In this document: piece by piece, positions 53,191-61,273 of the stretch | How positions within the stretch are numbered: position 1 is the stretch's first letter | Layout: each line of letters starts with the position of its first letter | Source: Bifidobacterium italicum | GTDB taxonomy: Bacteria; Actinomycetota; Actinomycetes; Actinomycetales; Bifidobacteriaceae | Reading direction: 5' to 3' | Length of the DNA stretch: 64,000 nucleotides | Assembly (NCBI RefSeq): GCF_002286915.1 | Contig: NZ_MVOG01000027.1 | Coordinates: 1 to 64,000, forward strand | Program-made: the position numbers and the translations under genes | Notes under the pieces: model-generated | Databases searched by the model: none | Told to the model about the DNA's origin: nothing | What the model saw: only the letters and a program-made list of their open reading frames with translations

Positions 53191-55794
53191 ATGGCACGAC
53201 ATCACAGGCACACCGCACATCATCGCGAGGAGGACGCACAGGCACGGGAGCTGAGCCCGTCCGAGCGCTACGCACGTTTCACCGAGGTGCGCCATCGGCG
53301 ACGCTCGGTGGCGCAGCGCTTCGCCGACTCGCTGCCCTTCGAGCTCGACGGGTTCCAGATGGATGCGAACGAGGCGCTCGAGGAGGGGTCGAACGTGCTT
53401 GTCGCGGCGCCGACCGGCGCCGGCAAGACCGTCGTCGCTGACTTCGCCGTCTATCTCGCTCAGGAGCAGAACGCGAAGGCCTTCTACACGACGCCGATCA
53501 AGGCGTTGAGCAACCAGAAATACCATGACCTCGTCACGCTCTACGGGCCGCAAAAGGTGGGTCTGCTCACCGGCGACACCTCGATCAACTCGGAGGCGGA
53601 CATCGTCGTCATGACGACCGAGGTGCTGCGCAACATGCTGTACGAGCACTCGACGACGCTCGAAGCGCTGCGCTACGTCGTGCTCGACGAGGTGCACTAC
53701 CTCGCCGACCGCTTCCGCGGACCCGTCTGGGAGGAGGTCATCATCCACCTGCCGTCTTCGGTGCGCATCGTCGGCCTGTCGGCGACCGTCTCGAACGTCG
53801 AGGACTTCGCCGACTGGATCGCCTCGGTGCGCGGCGAGACGAAGCTCGTCATCTCCGAACACCGTCCGGTGCCGCTCGACCAGTACGTCCTCGTACAGCG
53901 CGACCCGCGCACCGAGCCGGAGGTGCTCGACCTGTACCGGCGTGACGAGCGCGGCGAGGCGACGACGAAGCCGAACGCGCGGCTGACGGCGAAGCTCGAC
54001 GAGTTCGACCGGCGTGAGTTGCGGCGCCGCGGCGCCGACGCCCATGACCGGCGCCGTGGCGGGGGGCGCCATGGGCGTCCGGACGGCCGGGGCGGCCGCG
54101 GGCGCGTCGAACGCTACCATCCTCGTCGCTGGGCCGTCGTCGACGAGCTCAACTTCCTGCGTATGCTGCCGGCGATCTACTTCATCTTCTCGCGCAACGG
54201 GTGCGACGAGGCCGTCGAGCAGTGCCTTGACGCCGGCCTGCGCCTGACGACCGACGAGGAGGCGCGGCGCATTGACGTCATCATCGATGAGATGATCGAA
54301 GGCCAGCTCACACATGACGACTTGAAGACGCTGCGGTTCACGCAGTTCCGCCATGCGCTCGAGGAAGGCTTCGCCCCGCATCACGCAGGCATGATCGCAT
54401 TGTTCAAGCAGATCGTCGAACGGCTCTTCGAAGAGGGCCTGATCAAGGTCGTGTTCGCGACCGAGACGCTCGCCCTGGGCATCAACATGCCGGCGCGCAG
54501 CGTCATCATCGAGAAGCTCGAGAAATACGACGGCACCGGCATCGTCGGACTGACTCCGGGGGAGTACACGCAGCTCACCGGCCGCGCGGGGCGCCGCGGC
54601 ATCGACACGATCGGCAACGCGATCGTCGTCGACCACCGCGGCTTCAAGCCCGAGACGGCGGTGGCGCTGTCGAGCAAGCGCGTCTACCCGCTACATTCAA
54701 GCTTCAAGCCCACGTTCAACATGGCCGTCAACCTGCTCAACGGCAGCGACTACGAGACGGCGCGCGACACGCTCGACCATTCCTTCGCGCAATGGGAGGC
54801 GAACGCGTCCGCGTGGCGGATCGAGGCGCGCATGGATGCGCTCGAGAAGGCGATCGCCGGCTACGAGGACGCGATGGCCTGCGAACACGGCGACTTCACC
54901 GACCTGCTGCGGATCCGCATGCAGCTGAGCGATCTGCAGAAGAACGAGCGCCGCCGGCTCAAGCACGAGATCTTCCGCGACAACGCCGAGAAGTCGCGCG
55001 CCTTCCGGCGCCTCGACGCGAGGATCGCCGCGCTCAAGGAACGCGAGCACGACCATCCATGCAAGGCGTGTCCCGACTTCGCGCAGCACATGAAGTGGGG
55101 CAACCGCTGGATCCGCGAGACCCGTGAGCTCGCACGGCTGCGCGACCGTTACGATTCGCGTACCGGCTCGGTGGCGCGTCAGTTCGACCGCATCTGCACG
55201 ATCCTCGAGAAGCTCGGCTATCTGGAGCGCGCCGACGAGGACGGCGTCCGCGACTACCGTCTGACCGAGCACGGCCAGCTGCTGCGGCGCCTGTATTCGG
55301 AACGCGACCTCATGCTCGCCCAGGCGATCACCTCGGGCACGCTCGACGGACTTGACGCCGCCCAGCTCGCCGCGGTCATCTCATCGATCCTGTACGAGGC
55401 GCGCCGCGGCGAAGGGGGAGAACCCCGCCGGTATCCGGGCGGTCCGCGCGGGCTCGTCGCGCAACGCGCCCGCGAACTCGCCGAGCTCGACGACCAGGTG
55501 CTCATGCTGTGCGAGGATCTCGGCGTCACGAACTATCTGCAGCCGCTCGACTTCGGCATCGTCGACGTCGTCTACGACTGGGCGCGCGGCGACAGCCTCT
55601 CCGAAGTGCTCGAGCATACGGAGCTCACCGCCGGCGACTTCGTGCGCAACGCGAAGCGGCTCGCCGACGTGCTCCAGCAGATCGCGGTCGCCGAGCCGTA
55701 CATGGGCGCCGGGCATGTGGAGCTCGCGGCCCGCGCGCATGAGGCCTACGACGCCGTCAACCGCGGCATCGTCGCCTATTCGGGCGTCGACTGA
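53191..55794 (+). CDS. helY: DEAD/DEAH-box helicase, Ski2/HelY type
   Basis: 867-residue superfamily 2 helicase. Motif I is APTGAGKTVVAD, motif II DEVH (LDEVHYLADRFRG), motif III LSATVSN, motif IV region FIFSRNGCDEAV, motif V ALGINMPARSVII, motif VI QLTGRAGRRGID. The C-terminal half is the Ski2-like DSHCT region. A strongly basic Arg/Gly-rich insert (about residues 272-308) lies between the two RecA-like domains. The ATG at 53191 has GAAGG upstream. Probably unwinds RNA. The end of the gene runs into the rbpA promoter. Confidence 0.92.
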   Translation: MARHHRHTAHHREEDAQARELSPSERYARFTEVRHRRRSVAQRFADSLPFELDGFQMDANEALEEGSNVLVAAPTGAGKTVVADFAVYLAQEQNAKAFYTTPIKALSNQKYHDLVTLYGPQKVGLLTGDTSINSEADIVVMTTEVLRNMLYEHSTTLEALRYVVLDEVHYLADRFRGPVWEEVIIHLPSSVRIVGLSATVSNVEDFADWIASVRGETKLVISEHRPVPLDQYVLVQRDPRTEPEVLDLYRRDERGEATTKPNARLTAKLDEFDRRELRRRGADAHDRRRGGGRHGRPDGRGGRGRVERYHPRRWAVVDELNFLRMLPAIYFIFSRNGCDEAVEQCLDAGLRLTTDEEARRIDVIIDEMIEGQLTHDDLKTLRFTQFRHALEEGFAPHHAGMIALFKQIVERLFEEGLIKVVFATETLALGINMPARSVIIEKLEKYDGTGIVGLTPGEYTQLTGRAGRRGIDTIGNAIVVDHRGFKPETAVALSSKRVYPLHSSFKPTFNMAVNLLNGSDYETARDTLDHSFAQWEANASAWRIEARMDALEKAIAGYEDAMACEHGDFTDLLRIRMQLSDLQKNERRRLKHEIFRDNAEKSRAFRRLDARIAALKEREHDHPCKACPDFAQHMKWGNRWIRETRELARLRDRYDSRTGSVARQFDRICTILEKLGYLERADEDGVRDYRLTEHGQLLRRLYSERDLMLAQAITSGTLDGLDAAQLAAVISSILYEARRGEGGEPRRYPGGPRGLVAQRARELAELDDQVLMLCEDLGVTNYLQPLDFGIVDVVYDWARGDSLSEVLEHTELTAGDFVRNAKRLADVLQQIAVAEPYMGAGHVELAARAHEAYDAVNRGIVAYSGVD

Positions 55795-55795
55795 T

Positions 55796-55821
55796 GGAAT
55801 AAAGCCCACGTCCGAACTGTT
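55796..55821 (+). promoter_or_regulatory. SigR/SigH-type (ECF, redox stress) promoter of rbpA
   Basis: GGAAT (55796-55800), exactly 18 bases, then GTT (55819-55821), matching the SigR/SigH consensus GGAAT-N18-GTT. It begins two bases after the helY stop. In Streptomyces rbpA has a SigR promoter. A housekeeping promoter within the same 70 bp cannot be excluded. Confidence 0.62.
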
Positions 55822-55865
55822 TTGTAGCGTGGAACCACTGGAACCGTCTTTTGGGAGGAACATAA

Positions 55866-56213
55866 ATGGCTGAACGCAGTCTGCGCGGCATGAGCATCGG
55901 CGCGAAATCGCTGGAGTCGGACGCGAACGTCGATTTCGCCGCGCGCACCGAGGTGGCGTATGTCTGCCCGCGCGGCCATCGTACAATCCTGCCGTTCGCG
56001 GAAGGCGCCGATTTCCCGAGTGAATGGGAGTGCCGCTGCGGCGCCACCGCGCACCGTGAGGACGACAAGGACGCCGACGCCGACGAGATCACGAAGCCGA
56101 CGCGCACCCATTGGGACATGCTGCTCGAACGCCGCAGCGAGGACGAGCTCAAGGCACTGCTCGAGAAGCGTCTCGAGATGCACCGGGACGGCTGGATTCC
56201 GGACTACGAGTGA
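55866..56213 (+). CDS. rbpA: RNA polymerase-binding protein RbpA
   Basis: 115 residues. Actinobacteria-specific factor that binds RNA polymerase and the housekeeping sigma and stabilises open complexes. The core has a zinc-ribbon-like fold (CPRGH then CRCG), and the C-terminal sigma-interaction part is THWDMLLERRSEDELKALLE. GGGAGGA lies upstream of the ATG. It is followed by a HAD phosphatase gene. The SigR-like promoter suggests induction by thiol-oxidative stress. Confidence 0.95.
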   Translation: MAERSLRGMSIGAKSLESDANVDFAARTEVAYVCPRGHRTILPFAEGADFPSEWECRCGATAHREDDKDADADEITKPTRTHWDMLLERRSEDELKALLEKRLEMHRDGWIPDYE

Positions 56214-56232
56214 CTGAGGGGAGCGATTCACG

Positions 56233-56955
56233 ATGACGACCATCCATCATCCGCTGCGTGCCGTGCTGCTCGATCTGGACGGCACGCTGACGAAATCCGA
56301 TCCAGGCATCCTCGCCTGCGTGAAGAAGGCCTATCAGGCCGTCGGCGTCCCGGAGCCGACGCCTGAGCAGCTGCAGCGTTTCATCGGACCGGCGATCTTC
56401 GAATCGATGTCCCGCTACGGCATACCGGACGAGAAGCTCGATGAGGCGGTGCGCGTCTACCGGCGTTACTACGGCGACGAGGCGGTCTTCGACGATCCGA
56501 ACGAACCGGGCAACAAAGTTCCCGGGCGGCTCTACAACACCGTGTATCCGGGCATTCCGGAGCAGCTCAAGGCGTTGCGCGCACGCGGCTATTTCCTTGC
56601 GATCGCGACGGCGAAGCCGGAATACCAGGCCATCCCGATCTGCGACCATTTCCAGCTGACCGGTCTCGTCGACGCCATCTACGGGGCGAGCAAGGACAAT
56701 TCACGCACCGACAAGGACCAGGTCATCCGATACGCCTTCGAGAACATGGGCTACGATCCCGATGCCGGCGACCGCGCGTTGATGGTCGGGGACCGGTGGA
56801 CCGACGTGGACGGCGCAAAGGCGTGCGGCATCGACTGCCTCGGCTGCGGCTGGGGTTACGCGGAGCCCGGCGAACTCGTCGAACACGGCGCCTACCGTGT
56901 CATCGACACCGTCGATGAACTGAGCGATGCGGTCGAGGAGTATTTCAACGACTGA
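56233..56955 (+). CDS. HAD-family phosphatase (phosphoglycolate phosphatase-like)
   Basis: 240 residues. Motif I is LLDLDGTLTKSD at the N-terminus, motif II IATAKPEYQ, the lysine is in DSRTDKDQVI-type context (TDKDQVI), and motif IV VGDRWTDVDGAKACG. A helical cap (EPTPEQLQRFIGPAI, typical of the Gph/PGP group) follows motif I. It starts 19 bp after rbpA and may be co-transcribed. A classic terminator ends it. Confidence 0.87.
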   Translation: MTTIHHPLRAVLLDLDGTLTKSDPGILACVKKAYQAVGVPEPTPEQLQRFIGPAIFESMSRYGIPDEKLDEAVRVYRRYYGDEAVFDDPNEPGNKVPGRLYNTVYPGIPEQLKALRARGYFLAIATAKPEYQAIPICDHFQLTGLVDAIYGASKDNSRTDKDQVIRYAFENMGYDPDAGDRALMVGDRWTDVDGAKACGIDCLGCGWGYAEPGELVEHGAYRVIDTVDELSDAVEEYFND

Positions 56956-56977
56956 CATCAGCGATCCATGACGCATG

Positions 56978-57019
56978 CCGGCGGATTTGTTTATTTACCG
57001 AACAAATCCGCCGGTTTTT
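56978..57019 (+). terminator. Intrinsic terminator
   Basis: CCGGCGGATTTGTT (56978-56991) pairs perfectly with AACAAATCCGCCGG (57001-57014), nine-base loop, followed by TTTTT (57015-57019). Textbook form. Confidence 0.93.
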
Positions 57020-57436
57020 CATATGCCGATGATGGCGATCGATTAATGGAATCCATGCGACACACGAAGCTGATGGGCAAAAGAAGCCTGCGGAAATAAT
57101 AAGCACGCTCAGATGCGTCGACACTCGGACAATGCGGACGATATTGGCGCCTCGGACAACAAGGCGACGCAGCGGACGTCGTCGTCGCGCCTGCATGACA
57201 TGGCGCGCCCGAACGACGCACGCCGGGGCGCCATGACGTTGATCGCGGTGACGCGCCGTGACGACGGGGCGCCGGACAGAGACGGAACGGTATGCGCAGA
57301 CCATGATGAGGGAAGCTCCATATATATTTCCGATAATGTACGTTATGTCAGATTAGCTATATCGGGTTGAACCATATGAGGTTCACGCGTGTTCTCGCCG
57401 ACGACCCGTGCACCGCCCGACGGGAATGCCTCACGC
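57020..57436. other. 417 bp without a gene between convergent units
   Basis: No open frame with a ribosome site or convincing protein composition on either strand. The last 120 bp are AT-rich, with an inverted repeat TGAACC-N6-GGTTCA (57368-57385) and several TATA-like runs. It lies between a terminator (+) and the end of the crcB genes (-), so no promoter is expected. Confidence 0.55.
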
Positions 57437-57823
57437 TCATCCTTCATCCCTCGGTGTACGGATCATATGACGACCGGCGACGTAGAGCGCCATGCCGCCG
57501 GCGAGCGAAACGAGCATGATACCGAGCGACAGCGGCGGCGAGGTCGCGAGCAGCTGCACCGCGTCGCCGCAGAAGGTCGAGAAGGTCGTCAGTCCCCCGC
57601 AGAAGCCGGTCGTCATCGCCTTCGCCCAGATGACATCAGGCTGACGCGCCTCGATGAACGACGTGAGCACGCCCATCAGCAGACAACCCAACAGATTGAC
57701 GAGGCAGATCACCAATGCGTCGATCATCGCGCCGTCGAGCCACGCGCCGAGCAGCATACGGACGACGGCACCCGTCGCGCAGCCGATCCCGACGGCGAGC
57801 ATCTGCCTGATTCCGGTCGTCAT
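57437..57823 (-). CDS. crcB: Fluoride ion channel CrcB/FluC, subunit 1
   Basis: 128 residues with four hydrophobic helices. The FluC signature GFCGGLTTFSTF is present, as is NLLGCLLMGV. Fluc channels are dual-topology dimers that export fluoride. Two different subunits encoded side by side, as here, form heterodimers in many Gram-positives. It follows the second crcB gene by nine bases and is the last gene of the minus-strand run. Confidence 0.94.
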   Translation of the reverse strand: MTTGIRQMLAVGIGCATGAVVRMLLGAWLDGAMIDALVICLVNLLGCLLMGVLTSFIEARQPDVIWAKAMTTGFCGGLTTFSTFCGDAVQLLATSPPLSLGIMLVSLAGGMALYVAGRHMIRTPRDEG

Positions 57824-57832
57824 GGCCTCCCC

Positions 57833-58192
57833 TTACCGCGTGAGCAGCATGCCGGCCCATGCGCATGACAGTCCGAGCGCCACGCTGCCGATCCAGTACA
57901 GCCAGGCGCGCCCGGAGCGCCGCTCGGCGAACAACGCGGCCGTCTCCGACGTGAAGGTCGAGAAGGTCGTCAGTCCCCCGCACAGCCCGGTCATGACCAA
58001 CGCCTGCAGTTGCGGGGCGACGCAACCGCGCGCCGTCCATCCGATCATCATGCCGAGCACGAATGATCCGACGAGGTTCACGACGAGCGTGCCGGCCGGG
58101 ATGCGGCCCGCACCGCGGTTGAGCTTCGCGGACGTCCATGCACGCAGCACGCCGCCGGCGAACGCGCCGACCGCGACGGCCAGAACCCTCAT
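57833..58192 (-). CDS. crcB: Fluoride ion channel CrcB/FluC, subunit 2
   Basis: 119 residues with four hydrophobic helices. The FluC signature is GLCGGLTTFSTF, with NLVGSFVLGMM. It is only partly similar to the neighbouring crcB, as expected of an antiparallel heterodimer. I chose the ATG at 58192 because GGGAAG lies at good spacing; a GTG six bases upstream is an alternative. A fluoride riboswitch was not recognised in the 76 bp upstream. Confidence 0.94.
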   Translation of the reverse strand: MRVLAVAVGAFAGGVLRAWTSAKLNRGAGRIPAGTLVVNLVGSFVLGMMIGWTARGCVAPQLQALVMTGLCGGLTTFSTFTSETAALFAERRSGRAWLYWIGSVALGLSCAWAGMLLTR

Positions 58193-58268
58193 CCACACTT
58201 CCCTGTCCTTCCTCTTCGCCGATCGGCCGTCGCGCCGCCGCGATCATGCCCTGTGCGGGACGGGACGC

Positions 58269-58733
58269 TCACACCAACGTGCTAGGCCAGTCGTCCTCGT
58301 CTTTGTCTTCGCCCTCGTTATGGGCGTTCGCCGTCTCGCCGACGGCCGCATGCGCGTCGGCGCGGTCGGCCTCGACCCCCCGCTCGGCCGTGTCGCGCGC
58401 CTCCTGAGCGAGCATCGCACGACGCGCCTGCATGTACATCAGGAACAGCTCGAGCATGATGACGCTGACCGCGATGATGGCCGACGGCCATCCAAGCCGT
58501 GCATACAGCGCGCGCGCATGCGCGCCGATCGCGTCACGGTGCTGCAGGTAGATCGGATACGGCAGCGCGACGAGGACGAGCGTGGCGAAATGGGCGCCGA
58601 TGACGGCCCAGCTGACCGGACGGACCTTGAGGTCCTCTCCGTCGTGATAGTGGCTGCGCACGATCGTGACAGCACATACGGCCAATGCGCTGACCACGCC
58701 TATGATCCATATGATGGCCGGCACCGCGTTCAT
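58269..58733 (-). CDS. Membrane protein of unknown function
   Basis: 154 residues with three hydrophobic helices (AIIWIIGVVSALAVCAVTIV, WAVIGAHFATLVLVALPY, WPSAIIAVSVIMLELFLMYM) and an acidic, Ala- and His-rich cytoplasmic tail. No family recognised. Its start overlaps the stop of the MerR gene (ATGA), so it is coupled to the FtsR/GarA operon. It may be a Bifidobacterium-specific addition to that conserved cluster. Confidence 0.75.
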   Translation of the reverse strand: MNAVPAIIWIIGVVSALAVCAVTIVRSHYHDGEDLKVRPVSWAVIGAHFATLVLVALPYPIYLQHRDAIGAHARALYARLGWPSAIIAVSVIMLELFLMYMQARRAMLAQEARDTAERGVEADRADAHAAVGETANAHNEGEDKDEDDWPSTLV

Positions 58734-59494
58734 GCCGCTCCCCTTTCGTCGTCGTCCGTCATGTCGTCCCGGCCGCCGTCCTCGGCGTCCGGTCTGCGGC
58801 GCAGCGCCTCCTCGAGCGTCTGGTTCGCATACCGTTCGACGAAGCGCGCATGCTCCGCGCGGCGGCGTTCGAGCCGCTCGCGCATCGAGCGTGCGGCGAT
58901 GTCGTCGATCGGCCTTGTGTTGCGCCGGTGCACGGCGCCGGTCACCTCCGTGTAGTCGGCGTGTTCGAGCGCCGTTTCGACCCTCGTCCACAGCGCACCC
59001 ACGGACACGCAGAACACGGCGTCGCCGTCCTCGAGCGCCTGCGCGATCTGCTCGCCGTCCGAGCATTCCTCGACGTGCTGCCCATCGCACAGGATCGTCA
59101 GGTGCCGCAACCGCTCGGGCGGCTGCGCGATGAGGAACTCGATCGCCGACGTCGCGTTCTGCAGGTTCACGCCGATGTCGAGCAGCCTCTTCGAGACGGC
59201 GAGGACGACGACGTCGTCGAAGGAGTACAGGCGTCTCGTACCCGAACCGCTCGACGGCGCGATCGAGGGGACGACGATGCGCTTACGCGCCCAGTAGTCG
59301 AGCTGTCGGTAGGTGATGCCCGCCACCTGCGACGCGACGGTGCCGCGGTAGCCGCGGAGCGCGACGCCGGAGCACTCGTCGGGGAACAGCTCCCCCTGCA
59401 CCATCGTGTCGTCCACGTCGATGAGCGGCACATCCACGTAGCGTGGCCCATCGATCTGCTCCGCGGACGCGCCGCGGCCTCGTTGCCGGGTCAT
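58730..59494 (-). CDS. MerR-family regulator, FtsR-like (Rv1828 type)
   Basis: 254 residues. The winged-helix DNA-binding domain is at about 45-125, with the diagnostic VASQVAGITYRQLDYWARKR and RRLYSFDDVVVLAVSKRLLD. The C-terminal domain resembles Rv1828/FtsR, which in Corynebacterium activates ftsZ. The gene next upstream is an FHA protein, matching the garA-merR order of mycobacteria. The tail (about 185-254) is acidic and arginine-rich. Confidence 0.88.
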   Translation of the reverse strand: MTRQRGRGASAEQIDGPRYVDVPLIDVDDTMVQGELFPDECSGVALRGYRGTVASQVAGITYRQLDYWARKRIVVPSIAPSSGSGTRRLYSFDDVVVLAVSKRLLDIGVNLQNATSAIEFLIAQPPERLRHLTILCDGQHVEECSDGEQIAQALEDGDAVFCVSVGALWTRVETALEHADYTEVTGAVHRRNTRPIDDIAARSMRERLERRRAEHARFVERYANQTLEEALRRRPDAEDGGRDDMTDDDERGAA

Positions 59495-59513
59495 GGATCG
59501 TTGCGGCCGTCCG

Positions 59514-59954
59514 TCAGTGCTGGCGGATCGCCGAATTCGTGAAGTAGACGAGGCGGAACTTGCCGATCATGATCTCGTCGCCGTCCTTGAGGACGGCGCG
59601 GTCGACGCGCTGCCGGTTGACGTAGGTGCCGTTGAGGCTGCCTGCGTCAACCACCTCGTACTTGCCGTCGACGCGGCGGAACACGGCATGCGAGCGGGAC
59701 ACCGTCGAATCGTCGAGCAGGATGTCGGCACGCGGGTCGCGCCCCACCGTCACCTCGTCCTCGTCGAGCAGGTAGCGCGATCCGGACAGCGCGCCGCGCG
59801 TCGCGATGAGCAGTGCGGTGTTGTCGGAAAGCCGCGTGATCGTCTCGAGGTCCTCCTGCGTGAGCGGACGGTCTCCCGATGTGGTGATGGGGATCTGGAT
59901 GGCCGGGAGACCGATGATCGTCGTCTCGCCCGCGCCTGGAATCGGTTCTGTCAT
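59514..59954 (-). CDS. FHA-domain protein, GarA/OdhI-like
   Basis: 146 residues. The forkhead-associated domain (about 55-135) has the phosphopeptide-binding GRDPRADILLDDSTVSRSHA-type core (GRDPRADI, SRSH) and SLNGTYVN. The N-terminal ETTI segment resembles the ETT phosphorylation site of GarA/OdhI, where Ser/Thr kinases act to switch inhibition of 2-oxoglutarate metabolism. Bifidobacteria lack most of that cycle, so its targets may differ. Confidence 0.87.
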   Translation of the reverse strand: MTEPIPGAGETTIIGLPAIQIPITTSGDRPLTQEDLETITRLSDNTALLIATRGALSGSRYLLDEDEVTVGRDPRADILLDDSTVSRSHAVFRRVDGKYEVVDAGSLNGTYVNRQRVDRAVLKDGDEIMIGKFRLVYFTNSAIRQH

Positions 59955-59960
59955 AACTGC

Positions 59961-60935
59961 CTATTCTACAATCGTTGCGTACTTGTATTTCATGACCGGC
60001 TGCGTCGCGGTGATCCTGACGTCGTCGGAAGTCTCTACCGTCACATTAGCACCATATTTGACGGTGAGCCTCGAACCTACGCCTCCTGCTATGTTCACGG
60101 CGTTCGCGAGGTTGGCCGGATCGCCTATCGCCTTGATGACGTATGGCGTCGTCAGCGTCTGCCCGTCGCAGACGAGTCCGCTGTTCGTCTCGCTGACGTA
60201 GGTGGAGGTGACGACGCGCACGTTGTCGATCTGGATGACCTCGGCGCCGCCGTTGCGCAGCTCCTCGATGAGGTTGAACATCGTGGCCGCGTCGATCGGC
60301 GCCTTCTGCGGCCGCGAGATGCGGATGACGACGCCCTTGCCCTGCGCGGGCAGCCTTCCCGACAGGATGCCGCTCGTCTCCTCGTTCTCCTGGGCGATGC
60401 GTTGGGCCTGCGCCTCCTTGTCGGCGGCCTCCTCAAGCGATTTCAGCTGGTTCGTCAGTTCGCTCCTGCGCTGCTCGAGGCGCTCCACCTGCGTGCTCGT
60501 CTCGCTGATCAGACGCGTCAGCTCGGTCTCGGTGAGCGTCTCGTAGGCGGTGTCTTTGTTGTTGATCTGGATGACGTAGGCGTAGGCGAGCAGCGCGCAC
60601 AGCACGGCGATGAGCACCCCGGTGCCGAAACGCGCCTTGAGCGACCTGGCGTTCGATGACAGCGCCTTCGGCTTGCGTTTGCGCACGACCGGGAACGCGC
60701 CCGTCTTCGTGCGGTCGTTGGCCTTGTCGCGGCTGTGCTGCGAGAGGATGCGCTTGAGCAGGTCCGACTGCCCGTCGTCCTGTCCCGACACGCGCGGATG
60801 CTCCGCCGTCAGCGGCTCGGGCTCCCCCTCCACGTCGTTGACGGCGGAGCCGCCATCACGCGCCGCGTCGTCATGGATGCCGCGGATGCCGCGCTCGTCT
60901 TCGGCCGGATCGCGTTCCATCTGTTCGTCGCCCAT
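59961..60935 (-). CDS. DUF881 family protein, second copy
   Basis: 324 residues. A long charged N-terminal part (about 1-95) is followed by one transmembrane helix (GTGVLIAVLCALLAYAYVI), a coiled-coil stretch (LEQRRSELTNQLKSLEEA) and the DUF881 fold (GVVIRISRPQKAPIDAATMF to the C-terminus, external). Function unknown; conserved with SBP and GarA in actinobacteria. It starts four bases before the SBP stop region, in a tight operon. Envelope or division role suspected. Confidence 0.87.
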   Translation of the reverse strand: MGDEQMERDPAEDERGIRGIHDDAARDGGSAVNDVEGEPEPLTAEHPRVSGQDDGQSDLLKRILSQHSRDKANDRTKTGAFPVVRKRKPKALSSNARSLKARFGTGVLIAVLCALLAYAYVIQINNKDTAYETLTETELTRLISETSTQVERLEQRRSELTNQLKSLEEAADKEAQAQRIAQENEETSGILSGRLPAQGKGVVIRISRPQKAPIDAATMFNLIEELRNGGAEVIQIDNVRVVTSTYVSETNSGLVCDGQTLTTPYVIKAIGDPANLANAVNIAGGVGSRLTVKYGANVTVETSDDVRITATQPVMKYKYATIVE

Positions 60936-60938
60936 CGT

Positions 60939-61271
60939 TCACCCCTGGAAGATGTAGCGGCGGATCGCCGAGACGTTCGAGAAGATGCGGATGCCGAGGA
61001 CGACGATGACGGCGGTCGTCAGCTGGGAGCCGACGCCGAGCTGGTTGCCCAGCAGCACGAGCAGCGTCGCCGTGACGACGTTCGAGAGGAAGGAGATGAC
61101 GAACACGCGGTCCGAGAAGCTGCGTTCGAAGTATGCGCGTGCGGCGCCGAGCAGCGCGTCGAGCGCGGCGATGACCATGATCGGCAGGTACGGTTGCAGG
61201 AACACCGGGATGTCGGGTCGGACGAACAATCCCACGACCACCCCGATGATGAGTCCAAGCACGGCTGCCAT
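60939..61271 (-). CDS. Small basic protein SBP (DUF1290)
   Basis: 110 residues with three hydrophobic helices: LGLIIGVVVGLFV, YLPIMVIAALDALLGAARAY and VVTATLLVLLGNQLGVG. This is the small membrane protein always found between two DUF881 genes in actinobacteria and related to Bacillus SbpA. Function unknown. Gaps to both neighbours are three to four bases. Confidence 0.9.
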   Translation of the reverse strand: MAAVLGLIIGVVVGLFVRPDIPVFLQPYLPIMVIAALDALLGAARAYFERSFSDRVFVISFLSNVVTATLLVLLGNQLGVGSQLTTAVIVVLGIRIFSNVSAIRRYIFQG

Positions 61272-61273
61272 CT

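Noticed and set aside
57365-57385. TTGAACC palindrome as another site of the TTGAACA regulator
   Set aside because: A single TGAACC-N6-GGTTCA pair between convergent genes, without repeats or a promoter to control.
58193-58268. Fluoride riboswitch before the crcB pair
   Set aside because: The genes are internal to an operon, the gap is short and the expected pseudoknot-type conserved bases were not recognised.
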